The notes under the pieces are model-generated. The model was not told where the DNA came from, searched no databases, and was given only the letters and a program-made list of their open reading frames with translations. This document shows, in pieces, positions 34,405 to 41,913 of a DNA stretch of 64,000 nt (position 1 is the first letter of the stretch; the number at the start of each line of letters is the position of its first letter). Origin of the DNA: CAVTRI01 sp963737075. Its GTDB lineage: Bacteria > Actinomycetota > Acidimicrobiia > Acidimicrobiales > Palsa-688. The translations under genes and the position numbers were made by a program. The DNA is taken from positions 2,796,025 through 2,860,024 of the forward strand of contig CAVTRI010000002.1 in the NCBI GenBank assembly GCA_963737075.1. Direction: 5' to 3'.

Positions 34405-35780
34405 GGATCTCCAAGCAAGGTGGGGAGACGGCGGGCCAGATCGGATTGCAGCCGTCGCTCGGGGTCCAGACGGTTGCGCACGGCCTGCCAGTCGCGAAGC
34501 CGTGGGTACATGGGCAACAGCAACTCAGGCCGCAACCGCGAGTCCTTGGACAGGTACACGCGTCCCCCGGCTTCGACGACCAGTTCGTCGAGGTGGTCCA
34601 GCAGCGCCGCCAGCCCGGGGGCGTTTGCGGGCACGTCGAGAGCCAGTGTCCAGCCGGCCTGAGGAAAGGAAAGGGGCCCGAGGTTTCCAGGCCCGAAGCG
34701 TTTCAGGACAGCGAGGAACGACGCTGCTCGCGCCGAGCTGAGCAGCTCGATCGCCCGCCGCACCGTCTCTACGGCGGCGTCGGGTACGGCCAGCTGGTAC
34801 TGCACGAAGCCGCGCCGCCCATAGATGCGGTTCCAGCCGGAGACAGCGTCGAGTGGGTGAAAGAACCACCCGGCCGGCACCAACTCGCCTTCGGCCCGCT
34901 TAGGAGCTCTGCGGTACCAGAGCTCGTTGAAGGCGGCGACGGTCCACCGGTTGAGCAGACCGGAGGGAGCCCACGGCGGGGCGGCGCCGCGGTCGAACGG
35001 ACGAAATCCGAGGGGCTGTTTGGGGCTTTTGGGAAGATCGGTACGGCGGGCGTGCTCCGCGAACTCAACGACAGACCGGCCGAGGTGCCTTCCCCGGGCC
35101 AGGCAGTCGACCCAGGCCACGGCGTATCGATAGTCACGGTCGGACCCGACCATCCGCGTCATCAGTGCGTCGAGGTCCGCGGTGCGTTCGCTATCCACGA
35201 GCATCATCGACGTCTCCACCCTGAGCAGGCGGATCGTGGCCTCGACCATGATCCCCGTCAGGCCCATCCCACCCGCCGTCGCCCAGAAGATCTCCGATTG
35301 CTGGCTAGGGGAGACAGTGATGTTGCCCAGGGCGGGGGTGTCGAGGACGATCGAGTCGACATGGTGGGCGAAGCTGCCGTCACGGTGATGATTTTTGCCG
35401 TGGATGTCGGAAGCGATAGCCCCACCGACGGTCACCTGCCGGGTCCCGGGACTGACGGAAGGCCACAGCCCGAGGGGAAGCAGGGTACGCATCAGCCAGT
35501 CGAAACTGACGCCGGCCTCGACGCGCGCCACGCCGCGCGTCAGGTCTAAGTCAATCAGCCGGTCGAGGCCCGTCATGTCGATGACTTCGCCGCCGGCGTT
35601 CTGCGCCGCATCGCCGTAGCTGCGTCCGAGCCCTCGAGCGATCACCCCCCGATGGCCGGCCGTCTGGATCGCCTTGGCGACGTCCTCGTCACTCGTAGGG
35701 CGGACCACGTGCGCCGCGGTCTGAGAGGTCCGTCCCCAGCCGCTCAGCAGCGTCGTGGCTGCGGCGGTATCAGCTGGCAT
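34401..35780 (-). CDS. dprE1: Decaprenylphosphoryl-ribose 2-oxidase (DprE1), FAD-linked
   Basis: 459 residues from ATG 35780, close to the 461 of M. tuberculosis; the longer ORF to 35882 is not needed. FAD-binding VAO-type domain: VIARGLGRSYGDAAQNAGG, SPGTRQVTVGGAIASDIHGKNHH, FWATAGGMGLTG. Substrate domain: WNRIYGRRGFVQYQ, LKRFGPGNLGPLSFP, and YLSKDSR with the catalytic Lys. The residue equal to the benzothiazinone-binding Cys387 is Ala (AGWTLALDVP). It oxidises the 2-hydroxyl of ribose on the polyprenyl carrier, the first half of epimerisation to the arabinose donor of wall arabinan. Confidence 0.94.
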   Translation of the reverse strand: MPADTAAATTLLSGWGRTSQTAAHVVRPTSDEDVAKAIQTAGHRGVIARGLGRSYGDAAQNAGGEVIDMTGLDRLIDLDLTRGVARVEAGVSFDWLMRTLLPLGLWPSVSPGTRQVTVGGAIASDIHGKNHHRDGSFAHHVDSIVLDTPALGNITVSPSQQSEIFWATAGGMGLTGIMVEATIRLLRVETSMMLVDSERTADLDALMTRMVGSDRDYRYAVAWVDCLARGRHLGRSVVEFAEHARRTDLPKSPKQPLGFRPFDRGAAPPWAPSGLLNRWTVAAFNELWYRRAPKRAEGELVPAGWFFHPLDAVSGWNRIYGRRGFVQYQLAVPDAAVETVRRAIELLSSARAASFLAVLKRFGPGNLGPLSFPQAGWTLALDVPANAPGLAALLDHLDELVVEAGGRVYLSKDSRLRPELLLPMYPRLRDWQAVRNRLDPERRLQSDLARRLPTLLGDP

Positions 35781-36708
35781 AGACCCCAAGGGCAAACAGG
35801 ACGGCCCAGACGACGCCGAGCAATTGGAGTGATCGGTCGCCCAGCACCAGCTGTTCCGGTCTGGCACCCTTGCCGCCTTCAACCAGGAAGGTATACCGCA
35901 GCAAGGCGATGATCATCGGGACGATAGAGAGCTGGTACCAGATCGGGTCGGCGTGGTGTTGGAGCGCCGTCTGAAGGCTGAAGGCCCAGAGACAGTAGGC
36001 GAGAATGGCGCCACCCGCGGAGATGGCAAGCACGGTTCGCAGAAAGCTCGAGCTGTAGGCGTCCAGGGTGGCTCGGTGAGCGCCCCGGCCTTGACCGAGC
36101 TCGGCGTGCTCGGCGACCCGCTTGCCGGTCACCATCAACAAGCTCCCGAAGGTGGCGACGATAAGGAACCACTCTGAGACCCGGACCTGGGCGGCCAAAC
36201 CGCCGGCGATTGCTCGGAGGACGAAGCCGGCGGCGACGGCGGCCAGGTCGTAGATGGGTTGGTGCTTGAGGTAGAAGCTGTAGCCGAACTGGATGGCTAC
36301 GTAGATGGCCATGAGCAGCACCAGCCGCCAGCCGAGGGCGGCCGAGGCACCGACGCCGATGGCAAGCATGGCGCAGCCGAGAACCATCCCGGCTCTGGGG
36401 CTGATCGTGCCGGCGGCGATGGGCCGGAAACGCTTCGTGGGGTGCTGTCGGTCAGCATCGGCGTCAATGGCGTCGTTGACGTAGTAGGTGCCGGAGGCGA
36501 CGACGCAGAAAATGGCGAACGCCGCAAAGGTCCGCCCCAAGGCGTCACCGTGCGTGAGCACCCCTGCCGCCCCCGGGGCGGCGAAGACCAAAACATTCTT
36601 GGCCCACTGCTTGGGTCGCGCGAGCCGGACGAGAGCGGTCCACCTGGGGGGACGTGCCTTGACGGGAGTGTCGCTGACGGTGTCGCTCCGGGGCAGCACC
36701 TTGCTCAC
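35770..36708 (-). CDS. UbiA-family decaprenyl-phosphate phosphoribosyltransferase
   Basis: 312 residues from GTG 36708, similar to the 302 of Rv3806c; the frame is open to 36921 but there overlaps the epimerase gene. About eight to nine membrane segments. The first Asp-rich motif NDAIDADADRQHPTKRFRP near residue 75 binds diphosphate through Mg2+, and the second is YSFYLKHQPIYDLAAVAAG near residue 155. It joins PRPP to decaprenyl phosphate, the entry to decaprenylphosphoryl-arabinose. It overlaps dprE1 by 11 bases. Confidence 0.88.
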   Translation of the reverse strand: MSKVLPRSDTVSDTPVKARPPRWTALVRLARPKQWAKNVLVFAAPGAAGVLTHGDALGRTFAAFAIFCVVASGTYYVNDAIDADADRQHPTKRFRPIAAGTISPRAGMVLGCAMLAIGVGASAALGWRLVLLMAIYVAIQFGYSFYLKHQPIYDLAAVAAGFVLRAIAGGLAAQVRVSEWFLIVATFGSLLMVTGKRVAEHAELGQGRGAHRATLDAYSSSFLRTVLAISAGGAILAYCLWAFSLQTALQHHADPIWYQLSIVPMIIALLRYTFLVEGGKGARPEQLVLGDRSLQLLGVVWAVLFALGVYAS

Positions 36709-36781
36709 AGGGCTCAATGGTACTCGTCGGGTGGTGGTCAGCCGGGGATCCGCGCCACGGCCTCCGATCACACTGTGGTCG

Positions 36782-37342
36782 TCATCGTCGCAACCCGGCA
36801 TGGGGCCGAAGCGACGGGTCGATGTCTTTTCGCAGCGGGTTGTCTTTGTCCCGCTCTGAGAGGATCGGGTCGGTGATACCCCAATCGGCAGCGATCTCCG
36901 GATCATTCCATGCCACGCCAAGCTCGTCGTCGGGGTTGTAATACGAGTCGACGAGATAGGTAAGCGTCAGATCGGTCAGAGAAGCAAAGCCGTGCGCCAC
37001 TCCGGGAGGGATGAAGACGCCCCGGCAGTCGTCCTCGCTGATCACCAGGGTCTGGGTGGCGCCCTCGGTCGACGAGTGGACTCGGAGGTCGTGCAACACC
37101 ACGTTTGCCCGGCCGCGTGTGCACAGCCAGTAGTCGGCCTGGTGAAGGTGGTAGTGGAGCCCTACGACCGCCCCTGCTGCCTTATCGGACCGGTTGCCTT
37201 GGAGCATTTCCCGCCCCAAGGGGAACCATGAGCGTCGGTATGTTTCGTAGAACTTGCCACGTTCGTCGCCGTGGCCCTCCGGCTCGACAATCCAGACGTC
37301 GGCGATGAGCGGGGACTCTTCGACCGTGGGCACGGCCGGCAA
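36782..37342 (-). CDS. rfbC: dTDP-4-dehydrorhamnose 3,5-epimerase-like sugar epimerase
   Basis: 186 residues, a cupin of the RmlC type. DERGKFYETYRRSW, GLHYHLHQADYWLCTRGRANVVLHD (the catalytic His is in this stretch) and FIPPGVAHGFASL match the family. RmlC isomerises C3 and C5 of the 4-keto-6-deoxy sugar; some homologues act on other nucleotide sugars. No rmlA, rmlB or rmlD lies nearby, so the exact substrate is open. It begins the operon that continues to ubiA, dprE1, dprE2 and gmd. Confidence 0.85.
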   Translation of the reverse strand: MPAVPTVEESPLIADVWIVEPEGHGDERGKFYETYRRSWFPLGREMLQGNRSDKAAGAVVGLHYHLHQADYWLCTRGRANVVLHDLRVHSSTEGATQTLVISEDDCRGVFIPPGVAHGFASLTDLTLTYLVDSYYNPDDELGVAWNDPEIAADWGITDPILSERDKDNPLRKDIDPSLRPHAGLRR

Positions 37343-37386
37343 GCGTAGATGCTCGGCTTCCTCAGTCGACTACCGTCGTGCGCGCC

Positions 37387-37469
37387 GCGGGCGTGGCGAA
37401 TCGGGCAGACGCGCCAGGTTTAGGTCCTGGTCCGGAAACGGGGTGGAGGTTCGACTCCTCTCGCCCGCA
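37387..37469 (+). tRNA. tRNA-Leu (anticodon TAG), copy 1
   Basis: Acceptor arms GCGGGCG and CGCCCGC pair fully, with discriminator A at 37469. The anticodon arm CCAGG-TTTAGGT-CCTGG gives TAG, which reads CTA/CTN Leu codons. There is a long variable arm, as in tRNA-Leu, and a T-loop TTCGACT. CCA is not encoded. Against copy 2 it has one C fewer in the variable arm and changes in the D-loop, so it may be the less functional copy. Confidence 0.85.
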
Positions 37470-37702
37470 CCTAACTACCTACCCCTGGAAATCGGCCCTG
37501 ACCCAGCGACCCGCCACCGGGGAAACGCGTGGCCATTGCGTCGCTACGGCTCTCGGCCTCCAGATCAGCATCGAGCTACGGCAATCGGCCTGACGGCGCC
37601 GCGCCCCACACGCGCCCCAGCGGCGGCAATACACCCTCTCCCGATCCGCGAACTCCAGGTCAGCGCTCTCTTTGTAATGAACACGGAGACAGGTTCGAGT
37701 CA
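37470..37702. other. Non-coding stretch between tRNA-Leu copy 1 and the insertion element
   Basis: About 230 bases without a credible gene. It ends in the left copy of the 8-bp target duplication of the insertion element (37695-37702). The insertion split the interval that should lead from tRNA-Leu to the crotonase-like remnant at 39299. Confidence 0.5.
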
Positions 37703-39224
37703 GAGGATGTCCCGCTGGCCGTAGAACTTCGGTGGCGGCCTCCGGTTGAACCATACGATCAGGCTGTGACGGCCATGTTGGATTGATCGGCTCCGATGGC
37801 GTGTCGAAGCGCAGCGGAGAGTTGCGGTAGCTGGCGGTAGCCCTTCACCTTGCGGAACTGTTTGGAGGCTTCGAGCATGCCGGCGGCCGCCCACCGCAGC
37901 CGCATGTCGCCGGGCTGCCAGCGTTTCACGTTGCGGGAGTGGTCTCTGACGATCTCGATCATCGACTCCACCGGGTTGGTCCCCATGGCGGTCTTGAGCA
38001 GGCTGCCGGTGACGCCCAGTCGGGTGACGGTTAGCGTCTCGGCCAGGCCCTCGCGTAGGGACCCGGCAGCGTCTGGGTTGACCTTGTCGAGCTGGCTGGC
38101 CAGAGCGCGCAAGGCGGCCTCTGCCTCGGTGGCATCAGGGTTGGCCCACGCGGCACGCAGTTTGCGTCGCACCCAGGGACGCTCGGCCTCGACGAGATGG
38201 TCCATGACATTCCTTTCTTTGTGGACTCGACACCGGGCGATGATCGCCTGGTCACCGAAGACGTCACGCACCGCCTTGTGCAGCGCCTTGGCCCCATCGA
38301 GCACGAACAGGATCCCCTCCGACGCGTCCAGGCCCCGGTCGCGCAGCGAGGCGATCAGGCCGCGCACCACGTTGGCGTTCTCGGTCGATCCCTCCACCAC
38401 GCCCAGAGGGACCTTGACGCCATCGGCGGTGACGCCGAGCGCCCCGATCATGGTGTGCTCGGCGAAGTCGAACCCGTCGATAAAGACGATCAACCATCGT
38501 TGATCATCCAGTGGCTGGGTGCGGAACTCGGCGAGACGCTCCGCGGTCATGGCGCAGAACCGGCGGCTCACCGATGAGCGCGACGTTCCGCAGGCCATGT
38601 CCTCCACGGCTTCGCCGACCGGCTCAAGCCCGGCCTCGTATCGGCGGGTGGACAGTCCGGCCAGCATCGAAGCGACCATGTGATCGGCCAGCAGATCGAC
38701 ACTGGCGAAGGTGCCGTAGGAGTCAAGGTGCAGTTCTTCCTCGGCGCCGTCTTCGCCGCCAACAGATCGCACCCGGGGCCGACTGACCGGCACCCGCCGG
38801 CCGCCCAGGGTGACCTTGCCGTCCTCGCTCCCGTGCCGGTAGGCGATCCGGTCCCGGTTGTGCTTGCCTTTTGGGCCGGCCAGCTCGGTCACCTCGGCCT
38901 CCATGAGCTCGCCCATCACTTCCAGGCCGATGCTCACCGACGCGGCCAGCAGACCGTGTCGCATCTGCGCGGCGAAGTGCTCCAGCTGCTGGCTGACCTT
39001 GCCAGCCAGTCGGTGCCGGAGCTCTGGCTCGGAAAGGTCGACCACACCGATCCCCGACACCAGTCGAAAGGTGGCCGCGCCAGACTCGTTCGTGTGTGAT
39101 GCTGTCTTCATTGGTGGTCCTCCGTTCTCAACTCGGTTGGATGTGAGAAGCCCCGAGCCTGCCTCACGGCAGGACCGAGGCGGAGGACCGCCACTCAAAC
39201 TTCTACGACGCCTGGGTCAACCTC
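37703..39224 (-). mobile_element. Complete IS256-type insertion sequence
   Basis: The element is 1,522 bases. Its ends form imperfect inverted repeats: GAGGATGTCCCGCTGGC then CGTAGAAC at the left, and the complement of the right end reads GAGGTTGACCCAGGCGT then CGTAGAAG, followed on both sides by GTGGCGG-type sequence. Exactly outside both ends lies TCGAGTCA (37695-37702 and 39225-39232), an 8-bp target duplication as expected for IS256. The matching duplication and intact transposase mean that this insertion is recent. Confidence 0.92.
37759..39111 (-). CDS. IS256-family (mutator) transposase
   Basis: 450 residues from ATG 39111 with GGAGG nine bases upstream; a longer ORF to 39198 runs into the terminal repeat. 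Mutator-type marks are GRRVPVSRPRVRS, DQRWLIVFIDGFDFAEHTMI (first catalytic Asp), GILFVLDGAKALHKAV (second Asp) and CRVHKERNVMDHL. The catalytic Glu is expected in the C-terminal half (NPVESMIEIVRDHSRNVKRW). It cuts and joins the element's ends. No frameshift is seen, so the element is probably still active. Confidence 0.93.
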   Translation of the reverse strand: MKTASHTNESGAATFRLVSGIGVVDLSEPELRHRLAGKVSQQLEHFAAQMRHGLLAASVSIGLEVMGELMEAEVTELAGPKGKHNRDRIAYRHGSEDGKVTLGGRRVPVSRPRVRSVGGEDGAEEELHLDSYGTFASVDLLADHMVASMLAGLSTRRYEAGLEPVGEAVEDMACGTSRSSVSRRFCAMTAERLAEFRTQPLDDQRWLIVFIDGFDFAEHTMIGALGVTADGVKVPLGVVEGSTENANVVRGLIASLRDRGLDASEGILFVLDGAKALHKAVRDVFGDQAIIARCRVHKERNVMDHLVEAERPWVRRKLRAAWANPDATEAEAALRALASQLDKVNPDAAGSLREGLAETLTVTRLGVTGSLLKTAMGTNPVESMIEIVRDHSRNVKRWQPGDMRLRWAAAGMLEASKQFRKVKGYRQLPQLSAALRHAIGADQSNMAVTA

Positions 39225-39232
39225 TCGAGTCA
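39225..39232. repeat. Right copy of the 8-bp target-site duplication
   Basis: TCGAGTCA, identical to 37695-37702 on the other side of the IS256-type element. Removing the element and one copy restores the uninterrupted ancestral sequence. Confidence 0.9.
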
Positions 39233-39298
39233 TGCCGGGGGCTGCCTGCTACCTACCTACCGCGCCTCGGCAGAACTCTGCCTCGGTGGGATCGGGCC

Positions 39299-39540
39299 AT
39301 GAGCTTCGAGACGACCGTTACCGAACCCAGCGACGAGGTGCTGCTCGTCACCCGCAACCGGCCGGAGGAGCTTCGACGCATGGACCCCGGCATGGCCGCC
39401 GAGCTGGCGACCGTGTTCGAGCGCGCAAACGCCGCCGCAGCCGCCGGACTGGGCGTGTTGACGAGGCCGCCGACGCTTTGCGTGGCGCGGACATAGAGGA
39501 CACTTTCGCCACCCGGATCAGTGGCACGGACCCGCGTGCT
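39299..39540 (+). pseudogene. Truncated and frameshifted crotonase copy
   Basis: The sequence from ATG 39299 (MSFETTVTEPSDEVLLVTRN) matches the start of the intact enoyl-CoA hydratase at 41914 (MTFETILTERRDEVLLVTLN) over about 240 bases, through the PGMAAELA segment and on to GACACTTTCGCCACCCGGAT. An indel after GTGTTGAC breaks the frame, which then ends in TAG at about 39496. Homology stops near 39540. It is a dead duplicate of the 5' part of that gene. Confidence 0.85.
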
Positions 39541-39560
39541 CATCACTCCTCACCTTCAGT

Positions 39561-39583
39561 TACATCACCTAGAAAAGTGATGT
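39561..39583. promoter_or_regulatory. Palindrome upstream of vapBC, probable operator
   Basis: ACATCAC (39562-39568) and GTGATGT (39577-39583) are perfect inverse arms with an 8-base spacer (CTAGAAAA), ending 12 bases before the antitoxin start. The position and symmetry fit an RHH antitoxin site for autoregulation. Confidence 0.65.
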
Positions 39584-39595
39584 GAGTTAGCTGGC

Positions 39596-39808
39596 GTGAG
39601 GAGACTCCAGATCAGCATCGACGACGACCTGGACGAAGCCCTCGACCGGCGTTCCTCCGAGGAGGGTGTCTCCAAAGCTGCTCTCGTGCGCCGGTTCGTC
39701 CGCAAGGAGCTCCAGCCGCTGCCGAGCCTCGAGGAAGACCCGCTGTGGTCGTTCGCCGCTGCGGGGGACTTCGATCCGGGTGACGTTGACGACGTCGTCT
39801 ACCGGTGA
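39596..39808 (+). CDS. vapB: Ribbon-helix-helix antitoxin (VapB-like)
   Basis: 70 residues from GTG 39596. The N-terminal part RRLQISIDDDLDEALDRRS followed by EGVSKAALVRRFVRKEL is the beta-strand/helix-turn-helix of RHH DNA-binding proteins (CopG/Arc type). The C-terminal acidic tail (LEEDPLWSFAAAGDFDPGD) would wrap the toxin. It overlaps the toxin start by 4 bases (GTGA). The dimer should bind its own promoter and repress the pair. An imperfect palindrome around TACATCACCTAGAAAAGTGATGT (ends at about 39582) just upstream is a fitting operator. Confidence 0.85.
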   Translation: MRRLQISIDDDLDEALDRRSSEEGVSKAALVRRFVRKELQPLPSLEEDPLWSFAAAGDFDPGDVDDVVYR

Positions 39809-40203
39809 TCTTCGTCGACACGTCGTTCTGGGTCGCCCTGCCCAACCGACGCGACGCCCGCAACTGGGATGCGACTGTCTTGCTGGAGCAACATGCCCAC
39901 AGGCAACTCGTCACGACCAACCACGTCCGCGGGGAGTCGTGGACGTTTCTGCGTCGCCGGGCTGGACACGTTGCTGCGGTGTCGTTCCTCGACGTCCTCG
40001 AGCGATCCCCTCGGGTGAGGCTCGCCCAGGTCAGCGAGCAAGCCGAACAGCGCGCCCTCTCCTGGCTGCGCCGCCACGACGAACGTGAGTACCCCTTCGT
40101 GGACGCCACCAGCGTTGACGTGATGCGCACGCTGCGCATACGCGAGGTCTTCGCGTTCGACGGCGATTTTGCCGCCGCCGGGTATGTGGAGTTGCGGTCG
40201 TAA
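39805..40203 (+). CDS. vapC: PIN-domain toxin ribonuclease (VapC-like)
   Basis: 132 residues from GTG 39805. The PIN acidic residues are in place: Asp in MIFVDTSFW, Glu in HVRGESWTF, Asp in YPFVDATSVDVM and Asp in FAFDGDFAA. VapC toxins cut specific tRNAs or rRNA when the labile antitoxin is lost. The pair sits in the patched interval between the two tRNA-Leu genes and fits a mobile cargo. Confidence 0.88.
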   Translation: MIFVDTSFWVALPNRRDARNWDATVLLEQHAHRQLVTTNHVRGESWTFLRRRAGHVAAVSFLDVLERSPRVRLAQVSEQAEQRALSWLRRHDEREYPFVDATSVDVMRTLRIREVFAFDGDFAAAGYVELRS

Positions 40204-40553
40204 CCCGCTCAGGTCCTCCGGCAACCGCTCAGGCTGCTGGCGGATCTCCCAGCAACGTCGGAAGGCACCGAGCCAGGTCAGACTGCAGTTGTCGATAACA
40301 CTTTGGCCACGGGCTTCGATGCACGGCGCGAGCTGCACCTCTGTCAGCGCAAACCGTCCGGTCTGATCACTCTCGACAGACGCGCCTGGCGGGCGCATAA
40401 TCAGAAGTGGCTGGTCTGACGGTCATAACCGCACGCCGACACCCGTGAGTCGGCGATGAGGAGGTGGTGGCAAGGCCGGGGAACTGTGTCGGCGGCGAAC
40501 GCTGGGCCGCTGATCCGCCATTCAGCCGGTTCCCAACTCATAGGAGGTGGCCG
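40204..40553 (-). other. Intergenic stretch with a possible decayed transposase tail
   Basis: 350 bases without an intact gene. On the minus strand, 40,398-40,200 reads RPPGASVESDQTGRF... then SVIDNCSLTWLGAFRRC, which resembles the end of IS5-type transposases (VVERTFAWLGRFRR). If so it is a worn fragment; similarity is weak and from memory. The last 30 bases hold the strong ribosome-binding site TAGGAGGTGG for the next gene. Confidence 0.3.
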
Positions 40554-41210
40554 ATGACACTGCTGTCGTCCAGTCTGGCCCGATGCCATGCCGGGCGCCG
40601 TGATGAGTGCATCGCGCTGGCGCTGGAGGGAATGAAACTTTTCGAGCGTCATGGTGCGCATCATGTGAGGCTCCTGGAGGCCCTGACTGCGGGTGAGCAG
40701 CATGGCATCTTCGTCCTCACCAATGAATTTCCCAACGCCGAGGCGTACGGGACCTTTGTCGACGAGCTTTATAGCGATGCCGAGATGGAGAGCTTCCTCA
40801 CCCGCATCAACGGGACGGACAGCCCTCTGGTCATCGAGTCGCGGAGCCTCGCCGTTGAGGTACCGCTCGATCATGAGCGGAACGCAACTCATGGTGCGAT
40901 CATCGAGGTGTATGTGGCCCGGCCTCTTCCTGGCCGCTTCGATGCCTGTCGCGATCTAGCCGCTGGGGCGTTCAGGTTTCTTGCTGGGCACGGCGCGACC
41001 AACTGCCGGCTGACCCAGCTGCGCAACGCCGGGTCCCGCACGGGCGCGCTGGTGGCGACGTGGGAATTCGAGAACATGCGAGCTCGCGGCGTCGCCGACG
41101 ACCTGTGGTGGACCGACTCCGAAGGCCGCGCGGTCATGGACGATCTCATGGGAAGCAATGCCCCCATGACACCATTGTCCTCTGGCATCTACCGGGACGT
41201 CCACGTATAG
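40554..41210 (+). CDS. Protein of two tandem ferredoxin-like (dimeric alpha/beta barrel-type) domains
   Basis: 218 residues from ATG 40554, which has TAGGAGGTGG at the right distance; the longer ORF from 40464 is not supported. Two about 100-residue halves are alike: each has a helix (GRRDECIALALEGMKLFERH / GRFDACRDLAAGAFRFLAGH), a short strand (VRLLEALTAGEQHGIFVLTN / CRLTQLRNAGSRTGALVATW) and a closing helix. This is the layout of stand-alone ABM/NIPSNAP-like domains, fused here. Activity unknown. It may bind a small ligand or act as a monooxygenase-like protein. Confidence 0.7.
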   Translation: MTLLSSSLARCHAGRRDECIALALEGMKLFERHGAHHVRLLEALTAGEQHGIFVLTNEFPNAEAYGTFVDELYSDAEMESFLTRINGTDSPLVIESRSLAVEVPLDHERNATHGAIIEVYVARPLPGRFDACRDLAAGAFRFLAGHGATNCRLTQLRNAGSRTGALVATWEFENMRARGVADDLWWTDSEGRAVMDDLMGSNAPMTPLSSGIYRDVHV

Positions 41211-41329
41211 GCCACAACAGGAAGAGCCTGTTGCCGGGGCACTCTTATGAGGCTCGCGGCGAGGGGCCAGGCGAGGAGGTCCAGTCGTGGAGCCCGTGAG
41301 GCGCGCCCCGGCATAAGGCACAGGCTCAC

Positions 41330-41355
41330 GCGGGCGTAGCGAAACAGGCAGACGC
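41330..41355 (+). pseudogene. 5' fragment of a third tRNA-Leu
   Basis: GCGGGCGTAGCGAAACAGGC and the following AGACGC match the acceptor strand and D-arm of the two tRNA-Leu(TAG) genes, then similarity ends abruptly and the remnant of a pRiA4b-ORF3-like gene begins. No anticodon arm or 3' half follows. It is a truncated copy, not a working tRNA. Confidence 0.6.
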
Positions 41356-41361
41356 CCGGTC

Positions 41362-41736
41362 GCGGGCTACGGGAGACCGGACCCCGACGGGCCCGAGGAC
41401 GAACGCGACGAGTCCAAGGTGTCGCTCCGGTCGCTGCCTGCTCGCTTCACTTACTGCTACGACTTCGGCGACGGCTGGGAACACGAAGTAATGGTGGTCG
41501 GCCCCGGTGGGGACAGCCCCGGTTGCGTCGAAGGTGAGGGCGCATGCCCACCGGAAGACGTCGGGGAACCGCCCGGCTATGCGCATTTCCGGGAAGCGCT
41601 CGCCGATCCTGACGACCCCGAGCACGATCCTCTGCGGACGTGGGCGGGAAGCTGGAGCGACACTTTCGATCGGGCCGCGACCGATCTGCTGGTGCGCCAA
41701 ACGGATGGTTTCCACATGGTTTGCAAATCGGCCTAA
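41362..41736 (+). pseudogene. N-terminally truncated pRiA4b ORF-3-like protein
   Basis: The frame reads GYGRPDPDGPEDERDESKV and continues into FTYCYDFGDGWEHEVMV, CVEGEGACPPEDVGEPPGYA and a C-terminal Asp/Trp-rich part, which are the signature segments of the plasmid pRiA4b ORF-3 family (also passengers of IS1096-type elements). The usual N-terminal strand-rich part is absent and is replaced by tRNA-Leu sequence. An internal GTG at 41419 would give a 105-residue product. It is most likely a remnant of a mobile element that entered at tRNA-Leu. Confidence 0.7.
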
Positions 41737-41791
41737 TTCGAATGCCAGGGGAGGCGAGCATGTAGGGTAAAAGCGCAGGTAAACGGCTTAC

Positions 41792-41875
41792 GCGGGCGTG
41801 GCGAAATTGGCATACGCGCCAGGTTTAGGTCCTGGTCCCGGAAACGGGGTGGAGGTTCGAGTCCTCTCGCCCGCA
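41792..41875 (+). tRNA. tRNA-Leu (anticodon TAG), copy 2
   Basis: Acceptor GCGGGCG/CGCCCGC, anticodon arm CCAGG-TTTAGGT-CCTGG (TAG), variable arm CCCG-GAAA-CGGG fully paired, T-loop TTCGAGT, discriminator A at 41875, no encoded CCA. Its arms pair better than those of copy 1 and it is followed directly by the intact crotonase gene, so this is probably the original locus. Confidence 0.92.
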
Positions 41876-41913
41876 CGCCACGCCCTGATCGCCCTGTTCC
41901 TAACATCCTCCTC

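Noticed and set aside
37685..39240. A tRNA gene split by the IS256-type element (GGTTCGAGTC at the target looks like a T-arm)
   Set aside because: After removing the element the flanks do not give paired acceptor, D and anticodon arms.
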